This document shows, in pieces, positions 18,368-26,915 of a stretch of 64,000 nucleotides of DNA. Under the pieces are notes generated by a model. It was not told the origin of the DNA and ran no database searches. It was given only the letters and a program-made list of their open reading frames with translations. Location of the stretch: NCBI GenBank assembly GCA_963662375.2, contig CAXXRP010000005.1, positions 186,001 to 250,000 on the forward strand. Direction: 5' to 3'. Within the stretch, counting starts at the first letter, position 1. Each line of letters opens with the position of its first letter. The DNA comes from UBA11612 sp963662375 (GTDB lineage: Bacteria > Pseudomonadota > Alphaproteobacteria > Rhodospirillales > Rhodospirillaceae). Position numbers and translations under genes: made by a program.

Positions 18368-18645
18368 TTAATCCTTTCCGACGACGATTTGTATGCGATC
18401 GTCCTCGTCATTTAGTGCGTCAACGACACGTTGATGATTCTCCCATGTGTCGGCAAACTCACTCAAGGCTTGGACTAGCAGTTGATCCAAGCTTTTACCC
18501 ATACTTACGGCCAATTCATCCAGGCGGGTTTTCAGATCCGGTGAGACGTTTGCCCTTTAGATGCGCACGCCGCCAGTTTTCTTGTATTCGGAGTAGCACT
18601 CTTTTTTGCGGCCTTTTTCGTGCGTGCCTTCTTTTTGGCCGTCAT
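18368..18645 (-). pseudogene. Ribbon-helix-helix (CopG/antitoxin-like) gene, broken
   Basis: Reading leftward from an ATG at 18645, a lysine-rich start (MTAKKKARTKKAAKKSA) is followed, in another frame, by GGVRI and an in-frame TAA. Immediately after comes a clean segment, NVSPDLKTRLDELAVSMGKS then LDQLLVQALSEFADTW, ending IQIVVGKD at 18368. The last part is a typical ribbon-helix-helix helix-turn pattern of small DNA-binding proteins and antitoxins. Two lesions, a shift and a stop near 18560, separate the halves. No toxin gene is evident beside it. I infer a decayed regulator or antitoxin; sequence error is possible. Confidence 0.5.
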
Positions 18646-19118
18646 AAAACCTTCCAGGTTGCAGAGCATGGCCGAAATTTAGGCGCTCTCCGCGCAACGC
18701 CAATCCGCCTCTTTGAGTCGGGATCATGCTTCTTATGCCACATCGTTTGGTTGGTGAATGCGGGGTTGTTGGGCCCGGGTCAGTCTGCAACGCCGCTTAG
18801 ATCGCACTATGGTCGATGCGGCTGCCGAAGCTGCGGGGGCAGCGCGTCGACACCAACCGGTTATCGGCAAACGCCTCTGCCGAAGTTTGCACTTTCATAC
18901 CCGGAATGACGAAAAATAGATTGCTAAAACGACCTATGGTTGAATAATCGCTCTATTTTCAGAAATATTATTGCGTATTCGGTATGAAGCGAACGAAGAG
19001 CAGCAATTCAAGATCAGGTCACTGAAAAACCATTTAACGTATTGAAATATAATACAAACAATACATAAACCCATCGCGTTCCGCCCCACCTGGGGGTGAC
19101 GCCGTTCGATGTTCAGCT
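18646..19118. other. Non-coding or decayed stretch before the AT-rich tract
   Basis: I see no intact gene here. Short open frames on both strands lack family signatures, and composition becomes AT-rich after about 18915. It may be the remains of something lost next to gyrB. Confidence 0.35.
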
Positions 19119-19180
19119 CATAATTATATATAAAATATACATTATTAGTAATAATATTATATAATATTATAGTATTAAGA
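19119..19180. other. Extremely AT-rich tract
   Basis: About 60 bases made almost only of A and T, with many TATA/ATAT steps, inside an otherwise GC-rich chromosome. It lies 0.8 kb downstream of gyrB and about 170 bases before a perfect DnaA box. It could be a duplex-unwinding element of an origin, or simply relaxed intergenic DNA. Confidence 0.4.
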
Positions 19181-19340
19181 CACTACCCATTGGGGAGGGC
19201 CTAGAGGCCCGCGACAATAAGCCGGGAACGGTTCCGGTCTCTGAACACGGGGTGCGCATAAACCAACCAGGTCTTTACGGCCTGGCAATAGCGCTGTGTT
19301 GAAACGGGACAAGGAAGACCCGGTGGCCGATACGAGCAAC

Positions 19341-20051
19341 ATGCAACGCATTTTATCCACATTCCGATTAAGCATCGCACCCGTCGTCATGGGCGCCGCA
19401 GTACTCATTTCCGCCTGCATGCCGGTTCGAGCCGCGGACATACCGGCGGATATGGAGATTGATTTAACCAGTATCGCGGTCGCAAGGGATGAGTTGATCT
19501 GTCTTGCGCTGAACGACTACTGGGAGGCCAGAAGTGAGAGCCTTGCCGGCCGTATTGCCGTTGCTAAGGTTGTCCTGAACAGAGCCATGGATCGCCGCTT
19601 TCCCTCAAACCTTTGCAATGTGGTGAAGGAGAACCACGTGCGAGATGTCCTGCACCGCTGTCAATTTTCCTGGTACTGCGACGCAAAGGCCGACACACCT
19701 TATGAGCAGACCCAGTGGCGGATGTCGCTGAAAATCGCCTCGGCGGTTCTGCAAAAGGATGCTGCCATCCTGGACCCCTCCGGCGGCGCTCTTTGGTATC
19801 ACGCTGATTTTGCTCGTCCCGTTTGGGCGGTCGGTTATGAAACCACCACCATCATCGGCAGTCATATTTTTTACCGCGATCCGGACGATCGGCGCAGTGT
19901 GTCGGCTACATTGCGTAAGCCGTTCATTTACCGGTTGAACGCTTTTGCCGAATATGCGGTCCGGTATACGCCGCGCGATGCCCGGGTGTACGCCAGCGCC
20001 GAGGACAGCGCTTTATCCGTACCGGTGCAAACTAGCCCCGCACCGTCCTAG
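19341..20051 (+). CDS. Cell wall hydrolase, SleB family
   Basis: A predicted exported lytic enzyme cleaving peptidoglycan (Hydrolase_2 / SleB fold). From the ATG at 19341 the protein begins MQRILSTFRLSIAPVVM, a signal peptide whose ISAC could be a lipobox and whose VRA-AD could be a signal peptidase site. The catalytic domain shows ALNDYWEARSES with the family glutamate, GRIAVAKVVLNRAMD, CQFSWYCD and GALWYHAD. Length is 236 residues. A GTG at 19296 would add charged residues before the signal peptide and is less likely. Its 3' end overlaps the convergent ygjP-like gene by 39 bases. Confidence 0.85.
   Translation: MQRILSTFRLSIAPVVMGAAVLISACMPVRAADIPADMEIDLTSIAVARDELICLALNDYWEARSESLAGRIAVAKVVLNRAMDRRFPSNLCNVVKENHVRDVLHRCQFSWYCDAKADTPYEQTQWRMSLKIASAVLQKDAAILDPSGGALWYHADFARPVWAVGYETTTIIGSHIFYRDPDDRRSVSATLRKPFIYRLNAFAEYAVRYTPRDARVYASAEDSALSVPVQTSPAPS
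19353..19361 (+). promoter_or_regulatory. Perfect DnaA box (TTATCCACA)
   Basis: An exact TTATCCACA lies within the first codons of the hydrolase gene. It is the only exact match I noticed near the replication genes. A single box could occur by chance. Confidence 0.35.
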
Positions 20052-20750
20052 CCATTTACGCGCTGATGCCATGTCAACACCATAAGGTTCCAGTAGACCC
20101 GCTACCGCGCGCTTAAACGCGGCGCCGTGGTTCGCATGCTTGAGGTGAGCCACCTCGTGCGCCGCGACGTAAGTCAGCACCGCTTCCGAAGCCAAAATTA
20201 GCCTCCAGGAGAACGACAACCTACCGCCGCGCGCGCAACTTCCCCATCGCGACCGCATGTCCCGCAAAGTGATTCGGGTTGCGGTCTGACCCAATGAGCC
20301 AGCCATATCGTTCACCAATGGAACAATTTGGCTCCGGGCCGCGCTTTTGAGCCAGTCAGTAACGCGGCGGCGAGTATGTTCGGCATGGCCGGCGACAAAA
20401 ATGATACCGTCCTTTCTCCAAACACCCCTCTTCGACTCCGGACGCGCGGCAATAACATGATCGGTACCCCGGTATGGAATGACAGAACCGGCTGAGAACG
20501 GGATGCGCGGCGGCAAATCGCCCAAATGACGCCGAATCCAATCGAGATTTTCCAACACAAAAATCGCGACGGCCTTTTCGCTAACTCGCCCTGGCCGTAT
20601 CAGAACAACACAATCCCGTGCGGGTTCTACACGCAGGCTCAGACGGCGTGCACGGGGATTAATCTCCACAACGAGACGGTCCTCGAGGCCAAGAGTTTCC
20701 ACTTCCTCACTGGCGAGAGGTCGCTTTGGCGCCACCTCTAGAAATTCCAT
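20013..20750 (-). CDS. YgjP-like M48-type metallopeptidase (DUF45 family)
   Basis: A 245-residue predicted zinc peptidase. The zinc motif is AAHEVAHLKHANHGAAF (HExxH with a downstream histidine), preceded by the family block RDMRSRWGSCARGGRLSFSW. The N-terminal part contains INPRARRLSLRVEP. The physiological substrate of this family is not established. It is the last gene of the leftward ccm-sco block, overlapping the ycgN-like gene by 13 bases and the SleB-like gene by 39 bases at the other end. Confidence 0.88.
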   Translation of the reverse strand: MEFLEVAPKRPLASEEVETLGLEDRLVVEINPRARRLSLRVEPARDCVVLIRPGRVSEKAVAIFVLENLDWIRRHLGDLPPRIPFSAGSVIPYRGTDHVIAARPESKRGVWRKDGIIFVAGHAEHTRRRVTDWLKSAARSQIVPLVNDMAGSLGQTATRITLRDMRSRWGSCARGGRLSFSWRLILASEAVLTYVAAHEVAHLKHANHGAAFKRAVAGLLEPYGVDMASARKWLGRCGASLHRYG

Positions 20751-21190
20751 GGTACGACATGGGTATGAAAGGGGCCTGCGTTACGCTCGGAAATGCAGCG
20801 CCCACGCACCGATGCACCCGCTCGGTGAACGCTCTCAGGGTCGCCGCTCACCAGCGGGTGCCAATGAGGAAGGTCCTGGCCGTTATTAACTAAGCGGTAA
20901 GCGCATGATCGCGGGAGCCAATCGATAATCTCTAACCACTCGGGCGATAAAACCACACAGTCGGGCACCAATTTTTTCCGTTGCGGATAGTTGGTGCACA
21001 AGCATGAATTTGTATCTAGGAGACGGCACGCGATGTCGGTCGATTTCACCGCGTCGCCTTCACCGCGTATTTTATGAAGGCACCATTTTCCACAACCATC
21101 GCAAAGGCGCTCCCACTCCATATGACTCATGTCGGAGAGCTTTTTCTTGCGCCAATACTCGGGCTCTAGATCAACTGGATCCTGCGTCAT
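20738..21190 (-). CDS. YcgN/UPF0260 family cysteine-cluster protein
   Basis: A 150-residue protein with the UPF0260 cysteine pattern: LCDGCGKWCLHKI, then ACRLLD, CLCTNYPQRKKLVPDC and SCAYRL. The cysteines suggest bound metal, possibly an iron-sulfur or zinc cluster; biochemical function is unknown. Its ATG overlaps the sco stop (21187-21190), so it is translationally coupled to the cytochrome-assembly genes. Confidence 0.88.
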   Translation of the reverse strand: MTQDPVDLEPEYWRKKKLSDMSHMEWERLCDGCGKWCLHKIRGEGDAVKSTDIACRLLDTNSCLCTNYPQRKKLVPDCVVLSPEWLEIIDWLPRSCAYRLVNNGQDLPHWHPLVSGDPESVHRAGASVRGRCISERNAGPFHTHVVPWNF

Positions 21191-21810
21191 GACATGGTCA
21201 TAATTTGCTTGAGCCTCTCAGCCATCTGCTGCGCGGTTGTATCTTTAGAGAAGTGATCCGCGTAACGTCCGGTGGGTGTCATCAGATAGGTAAAGCCAGT
21301 ATGATCCACCAGATACTCCTCTGTGTCATTGCCATCTGCATCCTTGATAAAACTTTTCGCGGCATACACGCGGTATTGACGCGCCGCCTCCTCCGTCTGC
21401 TCCACTGTTCCGGTGAGCCCCATAAAGCGCGGGTGAAAATTCGCCACGTAGTCCGCCATGACGTCTGGCGTGTCTCGTTCGGGATCAAGGCTAATAAATA
21501 TGGGCAAAATATTGTCCCCGGCGGGCCCCAAAATATCCAAAGCCTCGGTTAGGGCTTGCAGCGTTAAGGGGCAAATGTCGGGGCAGTAGGTAAAGCCGAA
21601 GTAAATCAGAGTATAGCGACCTATCAGTACATTCTCGTTCACAGGTTCGCCGCGGGTATCCACCAAAATAAACGGCCCGCCAATGTCAACTTCGCCGGAA
21701 ACCGGCACGGTGGTTGAACGGGGCGCTGGCTGCGTTGACGGCAGATATAACAACAGCACTGTGACAGCGCCCAACAATATGATCGCGCCGATGAGTATAC
21801 GCTTGGCCAT
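21187..21810 (-). CDS. SCO1/SenC family copper chaperone
   Basis: A membrane-anchored periplasmic thioredoxin-fold protein that helps deliver copper to the CuA site of cytochrome oxidase. From the ATG at 21810 it has an N-terminal membrane segment (RILIGAIILLGAVTVLLLYL), the copper motif YFGFTYCPDICPLTLQAL (CxxxC) and the distal ligand histidine in VDHTGFTYLM. Length is 207 residues. It follows ccmI directly, linking cytochrome c maturation with oxidase assembly. Confidence 0.92.
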   Translation of the reverse strand: MAKRILIGAIILLGAVTVLLLYLPSTQPAPRSTTVPVSGEVDIGGPFILVDTRGEPVNENVLIGRYTLIYFGFTYCPDICPLTLQALTEALDILGPAGDNILPIFISLDPERDTPDVMADYVANFHPRFMGLTGTVEQTEEAARQYRVYAAKSFIKDADGNDTEEYLVDHTGFTYLMTPTGRYADHFSKDTTAQQMAERLKQIMTMS

Positions 21811-21842
21811 CTTTGAATCATTGCGCCGCAAAAGCGGCCGCG

Positions 21843-23215
21843 TCAATCAAGAGAGGTAAGACGCCTTGCCAATTCGTTCTTTAGGGGTGCGCCGTCAGGC
21901 AGTTCGTCCTGTGCCCGCTCCCAGAATTGAAGGGCTTCAGCCGCTTTTCCAGACTTAGCGCGGGTAAGGCCAGTGATGAATAGCGCATCGGGCTGGCCGG
22001 GGATAATTTTCAGAACATCGGCCATAGCCTCTGTGAGCGGTTCCGGCAGCGGTCCCGATGCGTCAAGGTCCGTGCCCGCGATGATCAGGGACGCGAATTG
22101 GAGTTTGGGATTTACATCTCTGCCGGCTTCAGGGCCATGGCCTTCTCGTAGGCTTTCAAGGCGCCGTCCACATTGTCCAGAACAGTATACGAGCGGCCCA
22201 GCATCATCCAACCGTCGTAGTCGTCGGGATCACTTTCAAGACGCTTGGCGAGGCCGTTTACCATGCCTTGGATCATGTCTATATTCTGCGGCGAGATTCG
22301 ACTGGCGGGCTTGCCAGCGCCGGTGGCCACACTTGTGAGTGGTAGCTCCAGCGGGTGTTTCGGCACGACGGCTATGGGCATCACATTTGCCTGCCGGGCG
22401 GTCTGCGACATCTCCCGCATCACCAGATCCAACCATGGGGCATCATCAGGCGCGTCGGCGGTCAAGTCTCGCCATATGGCGATGGCCATCTCGGCATTTC
22501 CCTGCTGCGCTTGCTCAAGGCCAAGGTAAAAACGCGCGCGCGGCTCATTTCTATCGACCGCTAAAGCTTTCATGAACGCGTGATGAGCGTTCGGCGATAC
22601 GCCGCCGCCGTTCGCAGCGGCAAGAACTTCGCCCAAATTGGCGTACGCGCCCCCCGACGGGCGTAGCTGAGTGACTTTGCGGTAAGCAGCTGCTGAATCC
22701 TCGTACCGCAACAACTGCCGGTAGCTGCGGGCCAATAGCCCCCACCCGTCCACGTCGGTTGGGTTGGTTACGACATGTCGGGCCAGTTGGTCGAGAAGTT
22801 GAATAGTTTCATCGGCCTGAGCGGCGGCCATCGCCATTCGCTGGGTTGTGCTCGCACCCGGCAACGTTGGGACGCCTATAGGCAGATAGATCGCAAGAGC
22901 AATACTCGGCAGCACCAAAGCTACGCCACCCGCAAGGCCTGCTCGCCAGGCCCTAGATCTGAACCCAAGTGTTGGTGAGGAAACCTTGCTTGCCGCAAGA
23001 ATGCGCCGTTGGATCTCAATCCGCGCCGCGTCCACTTCATTTTTAGTCAGAACGCCTCGTTCCAAATCTCTCTCAACTTCCTTTAACTGGTCTTGGAACA
23101 CCATGAAGTCATAGGCTGCGCGATTCTCGCTAGATTGTGGGGTGCGCAAAAGCGGCCATAGCAACGCAGCCATGACCAAGAGAACAAGACCGCCGAACGC
23201 CGCCCAAATCATCAC
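21843..23215 (-). pseudogene. ccmI: CcmI/CycH cytochrome c maturation protein, frameshifted
   Basis: CcmI holds apocytochrome c for the heme lyase. The first 367 residues (23215-22112) are intact: two membrane helices, a cytoplasmic loop with AYDFMVFQDQLKEVERDLERG and TPR-like repeats (VDGWGLLARSYRQL, YDGWMMLGRSYTVLD). The frame then ends at ALKPAEM. The rest of the protein continues in another frame from DVNPKLQFASLIIAG to the stop at 21843. At the break the bases read GGCAGAGATGT; removing one GA restores ALKPADVNPKLQ, so the lesion looks like a 2-bp duplication near 22115-22120. Either the gene is truncated in its C-terminal TPR part or the assembly has an error. Confidence 0.85.
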
Positions 23216-23676
23216 GCGCCATCTCTTGGCGGTATCAGATTTCCAATTGATGTGCGCTCGTCTTCAGACAAAGGCGCAGCAGCAGCAGTGTTGACAGCCG
23301 CGCGCATGCGCCGGGCGACGATCCAGCCGCCGAGCAGGAAGACGACAAAAGGACCGAGCCACAAGATTAGAGTGTTCAGTTGGAAGCGGGGTTTCAACAG
23401 CACATAGTCGCCATATCGGCTGACCATGTAATCGAAAATTTCTTCATTGCTATCGCCGTTCATGATTCTTTGTCGTACAAGAATGCGCATATCCCGCGCG
23501 ATTTGGGCGTTAGATTCGTCAATGGTTTCATTTTGACATTGGATGCAGCGAAGGTGCTGGCTTACTTCCCGGGCCTGCGCCTCGAGGGTAGGGTCCTGCA
23601 ACATTTCGTTGGGTTCTACGGCCAATGCGCCGGCCACAAAGCAAATCATCATGATAAATGAGAGGGTGGCTCTCAT
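23212..23676 (-). CDS. ccmH: CcmH/CycL, cytochrome c maturation thiol reductase
   Basis: A membrane-anchored periplasmic protein that reduces the apocytochrome CxxCH motif before heme attachment. A signal peptide (MRATLSFIMMICFVAGALA) is followed by the family signature LRCIQCQNETIDESNAQIA with its CxxC pair and NGDSNEEIFDYMVSRYGDYV. One C-terminal helix (LILWLGPFVVFLLGGWIV) anchors it. At 154 residues it is full length. It overlaps ccmG and ccmI by 4 bases at each end. Confidence 0.95.
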   Translation of the reverse strand: MRATLSFIMMICFVAGALAVEPNEMLQDPTLEAQAREVSQHLRCIQCQNETIDESNAQIARDMRILVRQRIMNGDSNEEIFDYMVSRYGDYVLLKPRFQLNTLILWLGPFVVFLLGGWIVARRMRAAVNTAAAAPLSEDERTSIGNLIPPRDGA

Positions 23677-24257
23677 CTTTTCAGCTCATCGATCAACGGC
23701 TTCATTGTGTTGCGCCAAACCTCCGGCGTAATGGGCCCAGTCTGCTTGAATCTAATGATTCCGTCTGCATCGACAATGAATGTTTCCGGCGCGGCCGTCA
23801 CGCCAAAGGCAATCGCGGCTTCGCTCCGCGGGTCCTGCCCAATTTTGGAATAGGGATCGCCGTGCCGTGCCAACCACGCAAGGCTGCGATCGGGTTCGTC
23901 GCGCCAAGCAATGCCGTGAACTGGAATTTTGCCTTCCTCAGAAATAGCAAGCAGCAAGGGGTGCTCGGATAGGCACGCCACGCACCACGATCCCCAGATA
24001 TTGACGAGGCTCACTTGCCCTTTAAGATCGGAAGTCGTAAGGGCTTCGCCGCGGCCAGGCAGCGGCGGTATATTGAGCTCCGGTACTGGCGTATCCAACA
24101 ATACCGTCGGGATAAGGCTCGGGTCTTTGCCCTGCTCGATGTCCAACAGCCGCTTCCCGAACACACCGGAGAGCGCCAAAAGAACGATCAGGGGAATAAG
24201 ATAGGGCCAGCGCCTGCTGCGCGCGGGGTGGGTAGGGTGAACAACAGGGTTGGTCAT
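23673..24257 (-). CDS. ccmG: CcmG/DsbE thiol:disulfide interchange protein
   Basis: A periplasmic thioredoxin-like protein anchored by one N-terminal helix (YLIPLIVLLALSGVFGKRLL). It reduces CcmH or apocytochrome during heme ligation. The active site is WGSWCVACLSEHPLL (CxxC), and the cis-proline loop is GVTAAPETFIVD, both typical of DsbE. The ATG at 24257 immediately follows the ccmF stop and gives 194 residues; a longer reading from 24380 would start inside ccmF. Confidence 0.94.
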   Translation of the reverse strand: MTNPVVHPTHPARSRRWPYLIPLIVLLALSGVFGKRLLDIEQGKDPSLIPTVLLDTPVPELNIPPLPGRGEALTTSDLKGQVSLVNIWGSWCVACLSEHPLLLAISEEGKIPVHGIAWRDEPDRSLAWLARHGDPYSKIGQDPRSEAAIAFGVTAAPETFIVDADGIIRFKQTGPITPEVWRNTMKPLIDELKR

Positions 24258-24259
24258 AA

Positions 24260-26245
24260 CTATTCTGCAGGAGCGGGCACGGCGGCGCCCATTTGCGCGC
24301 GGCGCGGCGCACCGACACGGTAGCGGCGGTCCGTCAACGAGACAGCCCCACCGAAAACCATAAGCAGGATGCCGTACCATAGGAACGGTACCAACGGCTG
24401 GTAGTAAAAGCGAGTAACGAAGGCGCCCTCACGACCCTGGGGCTCGCCAATGGCTGTGTAGACATCCGCGAAAAACGTGGTGTGGATTGCTGTAAACGTC
24501 GTCTGTTGCGGGGGCTGTATGTAGTTGCGCCGCTCCGGATTAAGAACAGCCACCTCTCGGCCTTCGTCTGACAAAATGATCGTCGCCTGGGCCGCCTCAT
24601 AATTGGGGCCGGGCACGATCGATACACCTTTGAACGTTAGGGTATATCCCGCCATCTCAATGGACTCCCCAGGCGCCATGGTCTGGATGCGCTCTTGCTT
24701 CCATACGGACGAGACGGTTACGCCGGCGATCAACAGCGCCATGCCGAAGTGAGCCAACGTCATGCCGTGGGCGGCGCGCGGCAAGTTCACAATACGGCGC
24801 CAGGCCCCGGAGCGTATGATCTTCACGCGCTCGGACCACTCGAGGAGCGTCGATGTGGCCAGCCAGGCCGCCATCCCAAGGCCTAGAGCGCCGCCAAGAT
24901 TAGAGACACTGACGCCGGCAATAATCAACGTCAAAGCCGCCGCGGCCAAAATAGCGGCCGCGGAAATTTTCAGGCGGCTCAATGCGGCCATGAGATCACC
25001 CCGTTTCCATGCGAGCAGCGGGCCTACGCCCATGAGCGCAACCAACGGAACCGCCAAGGGGAAGAACACACCGTTGAAGTAGGGCGGCCCCACCGAGATT
25101 CTCGCACCTGTAAGCACCTCGGTGATCAGCGGATAGAGTGTGCCTAGCAATACCGTAGCCGCAGCGGTGGTGAGCAATAGATTGTTGATCAGCAGGCCGC
25201 CTTCCCGCGAGATAGGTGCGAACACACCGCCGCCGTCAAGCTGCGGGGCTCGGACAGCATAAAGGGTGAAGGATCCTCCGATGGCAATCACGAGCAGCGC
25301 TAGAATGAAAACACCGCGTGTCGGGTCGGAGGCAAAGGCATGCACAGAGGTGAGAACACCCGAGCGCACCAGGAACGTGCCGAGCAGCGATAACGAAAAC
25401 GTGACAATCGCCAATAGAATCGTCCAGCTCTTCAAAGCTTCGCGTTTTTCCACCACGATGGCCGAATGCAACATGGCTGTGCCCGTCAGCCAGGGAATGA
25501 ACGAGGCGTTTTCTACCGGGTCCCAAAACCACCATCCGCCCCAGCCCAAAGTGTAGTAGGCCCACCAACTGCCGAGACCGATACCGAAGGTAAGAAACAT
25601 CCAGGCCAACAGCGTCCAGGGCCGCAGCCAGCGCGCCCAGGCGGCGTCTACGCGCCCTTCGATCAATGCAGCGATGGCAAACGAGAACGCCATGGAGAAG
25701 CCTACATAGCCGATGTAAAGCATGGGCGGGTGGATGGCCAAGCCGGGATCCTGCAAAAGGGGATTGAGCCCAAGGCCCTCCGTCGGCGCTGGACTGATCC
25801 GAAGAAAGGGATTCGAGGTGAACAGAATAAGCGCTAAAAACCCCGTGCTGATCATCGCTTGAACGGCGAGTGCCCGGGCTTTTAGCGCCGGTGGCAGGTT
25901 TCCACCAAAAACCGCAACACCCGCTCCAAAAACGGCGAGGATACTCACCCATAACAGTAGCGAACCTTCGTGGTTTCCCCACACACCGCTGACTTTGTAG
26001 AGAAGCGGCTTGGCTGTGTGCGAGTTTTGATAAACGCCGCTCACCGAAAAATCGGATACGACAAAGGCATGAACCAGAGCGGCAAAAGCGATAAGAACTA
26101 ACGCTAGCTGCGCCAGGGCGGCGGGCTGTGCCACGCCCATCAATGCCGTGTTACCGCGCGCGGCACCCATCAGGGGCACTACGGCCTGCACCAACGCGAC
26201 CGCCAGGGCTAACGCCAGGGCAAAGTGACCAAATTCGGTAAACAT
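24260..26245 (-). CDS. ccmF: CcmF heme lyase component
   Basis: Large polytopic membrane protein of the System I heme lyase. The WWD domain is clear: WAYYTLGWGGWWFWDPVENASFIPWL-like at about residues 229-254, with periplasmic histidines around it (KVSGVWGNHEGSLLLW near residue 85). At 661 residues it is full length, with many hydrophobic segments. It lies between ccmE (17 bases upstream) and ccmG. Confidence 0.96.
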   Translation of the reverse strand: MFTEFGHFALALALAVALVQAVVPLMGAARGNTALMGVAQPAALAQLALVLIAFAALVHAFVVSDFSVSGVYQNSHTAKPLLYKVSGVWGNHEGSLLLWVSILAVFGAGVAVFGGNLPPALKARALAVQAMISTGFLALILFTSNPFLRISPAPTEGLGLNPLLQDPGLAIHPPMLYIGYVGFSMAFSFAIAALIEGRVDAAWARWLRPWTLLAWMFLTFGIGLGSWWAYYTLGWGGWWFWDPVENASFIPWLTGTAMLHSAIVVEKREALKSWTILLAIVTFSLSLLGTFLVRSGVLTSVHAFASDPTRGVFILALLVIAIGGSFTLYAVRAPQLDGGGVFAPISREGGLLINNLLLTTAAATVLLGTLYPLITEVLTGARISVGPPYFNGVFFPLAVPLVALMGVGPLLAWKRGDLMAALSRLKISAAAILAAAALTLIIAGVSVSNLGGALGLGMAAWLATSTLLEWSERVKIIRSGAWRRIVNLPRAAHGMTLAHFGMALLIAGVTVSSVWKQERIQTMAPGESIEMAGYTLTFKGVSIVPGPNYEAAQATIILSDEGREVAVLNPERRNYIQPPQQTTFTAIHTTFFADVYTAIGEPQGREGAFVTRFYYQPLVPFLWYGILLMVFGGAVSLTDRRYRVGAPRRAQMGAAVPAPAE

Positions 26246-26262
26246 GAGTCGGCCCTTACAGG

Positions 26263-26727
26263 TTAATTGTTGCGCACGGACGCCGGCGGTAGGGGTTCAC
26301 CTTCTTTCCATTGGCCGCTGGCTTTCAGGGCGTCGGCGACTTCCCGCGGCATGTAATTTTCATCGTGCTTGGCTAGAACGTTTGAGGCGATAAACATGCC
26401 GTCGGCGTTCACATGCCCTTCGGCCACAACACCTTGACCCTCCCGGAATAAGTCTGGCAGAAGGCCGGTATAGCTAACCTTTAACGAATGAGCTGTGTCC
26501 GTAACCGAGAAAACAATTATCTCGCCTTGGTGAACCACGCTACCGGCCTCGACCAGCCCGCCAACGCGAATGCGTAGATCAGGGCTTGGCCTGCGTTCAG
26601 CGATTTCGGTTGGGCTGAAAAAGAAAACGATATCATCCTGAAGCGCGGTCAGCACCAATGCCACGCCTGCGCCCAGGCCTAGCAACCCCAGCATGACAAA
26701 GTAAAGGCGCCGCCGTTTGCGGGTCAT
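26263..26727 (-). CDS. ccmE: CcmE periplasmic heme chaperone
   Basis: Carries heme covalently on a histidine between CcmABCD and CcmF. One N-terminal helix (LYFVMLGLLGLGAGVALVL) is followed by the beta-barrel domain with RVGGLVEAGSV. The heme-binding segment is IASNVLAKHDENYMP, which contains the conserved His and the downstream Tyr. Length is 154 residues. It overlaps ccmD by 4 bases. Confidence 0.96.
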   Translation of the reverse strand: MTRKRRRLYFVMLGLLGLGAGVALVLTALQDDIVFFFSPTEIAERRPSPDLRIRVGGLVEAGSVVHQGEIIVFSVTDTAHSLKVSYTGLLPDLFREGQGVVAEGHVNADGMFIASNVLAKHDENYMPREVADALKASGQWKEGEPLPPASVRNN

Positions 26728-26915
26728 GGCGATCCGTCCGCACTTGGGTTCCGGCGAAGCGATTTTAGCTCATCAAATTCCTTTTGTCTGGCCTTCAAGG
26801 TGCGCAACGTCATTGCGAGAATTCCTACAAGGCCCGTTGTGACCAGGCCATACGCCGGCCAAACCCACACCGCGTAGCCGCCCATGTCCAAGTACTCGAG
26901 AAAACCTTCCATCAT
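26724..26915 (-). CDS. ccmD: CcmD, small heme exporter protein
   Basis: A 63-residue, single-helix protein that helps release holo-CcmE from CcmABC. It has the family look: FLEYLDMGGYAVWVWPAYGL followed by a helix and a basic/acidic tail (KARQKEFDELKSLRR). Position between ccmC and ccmE, directly abutting ccmC, confirms the call. Confidence 0.92.
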   Translation of the reverse strand: MMEGFLEYLDMGGYAVWVWPAYGLVTTGLVGILAMTLRTLKARQKEFDELKSLRRNPSADGSP

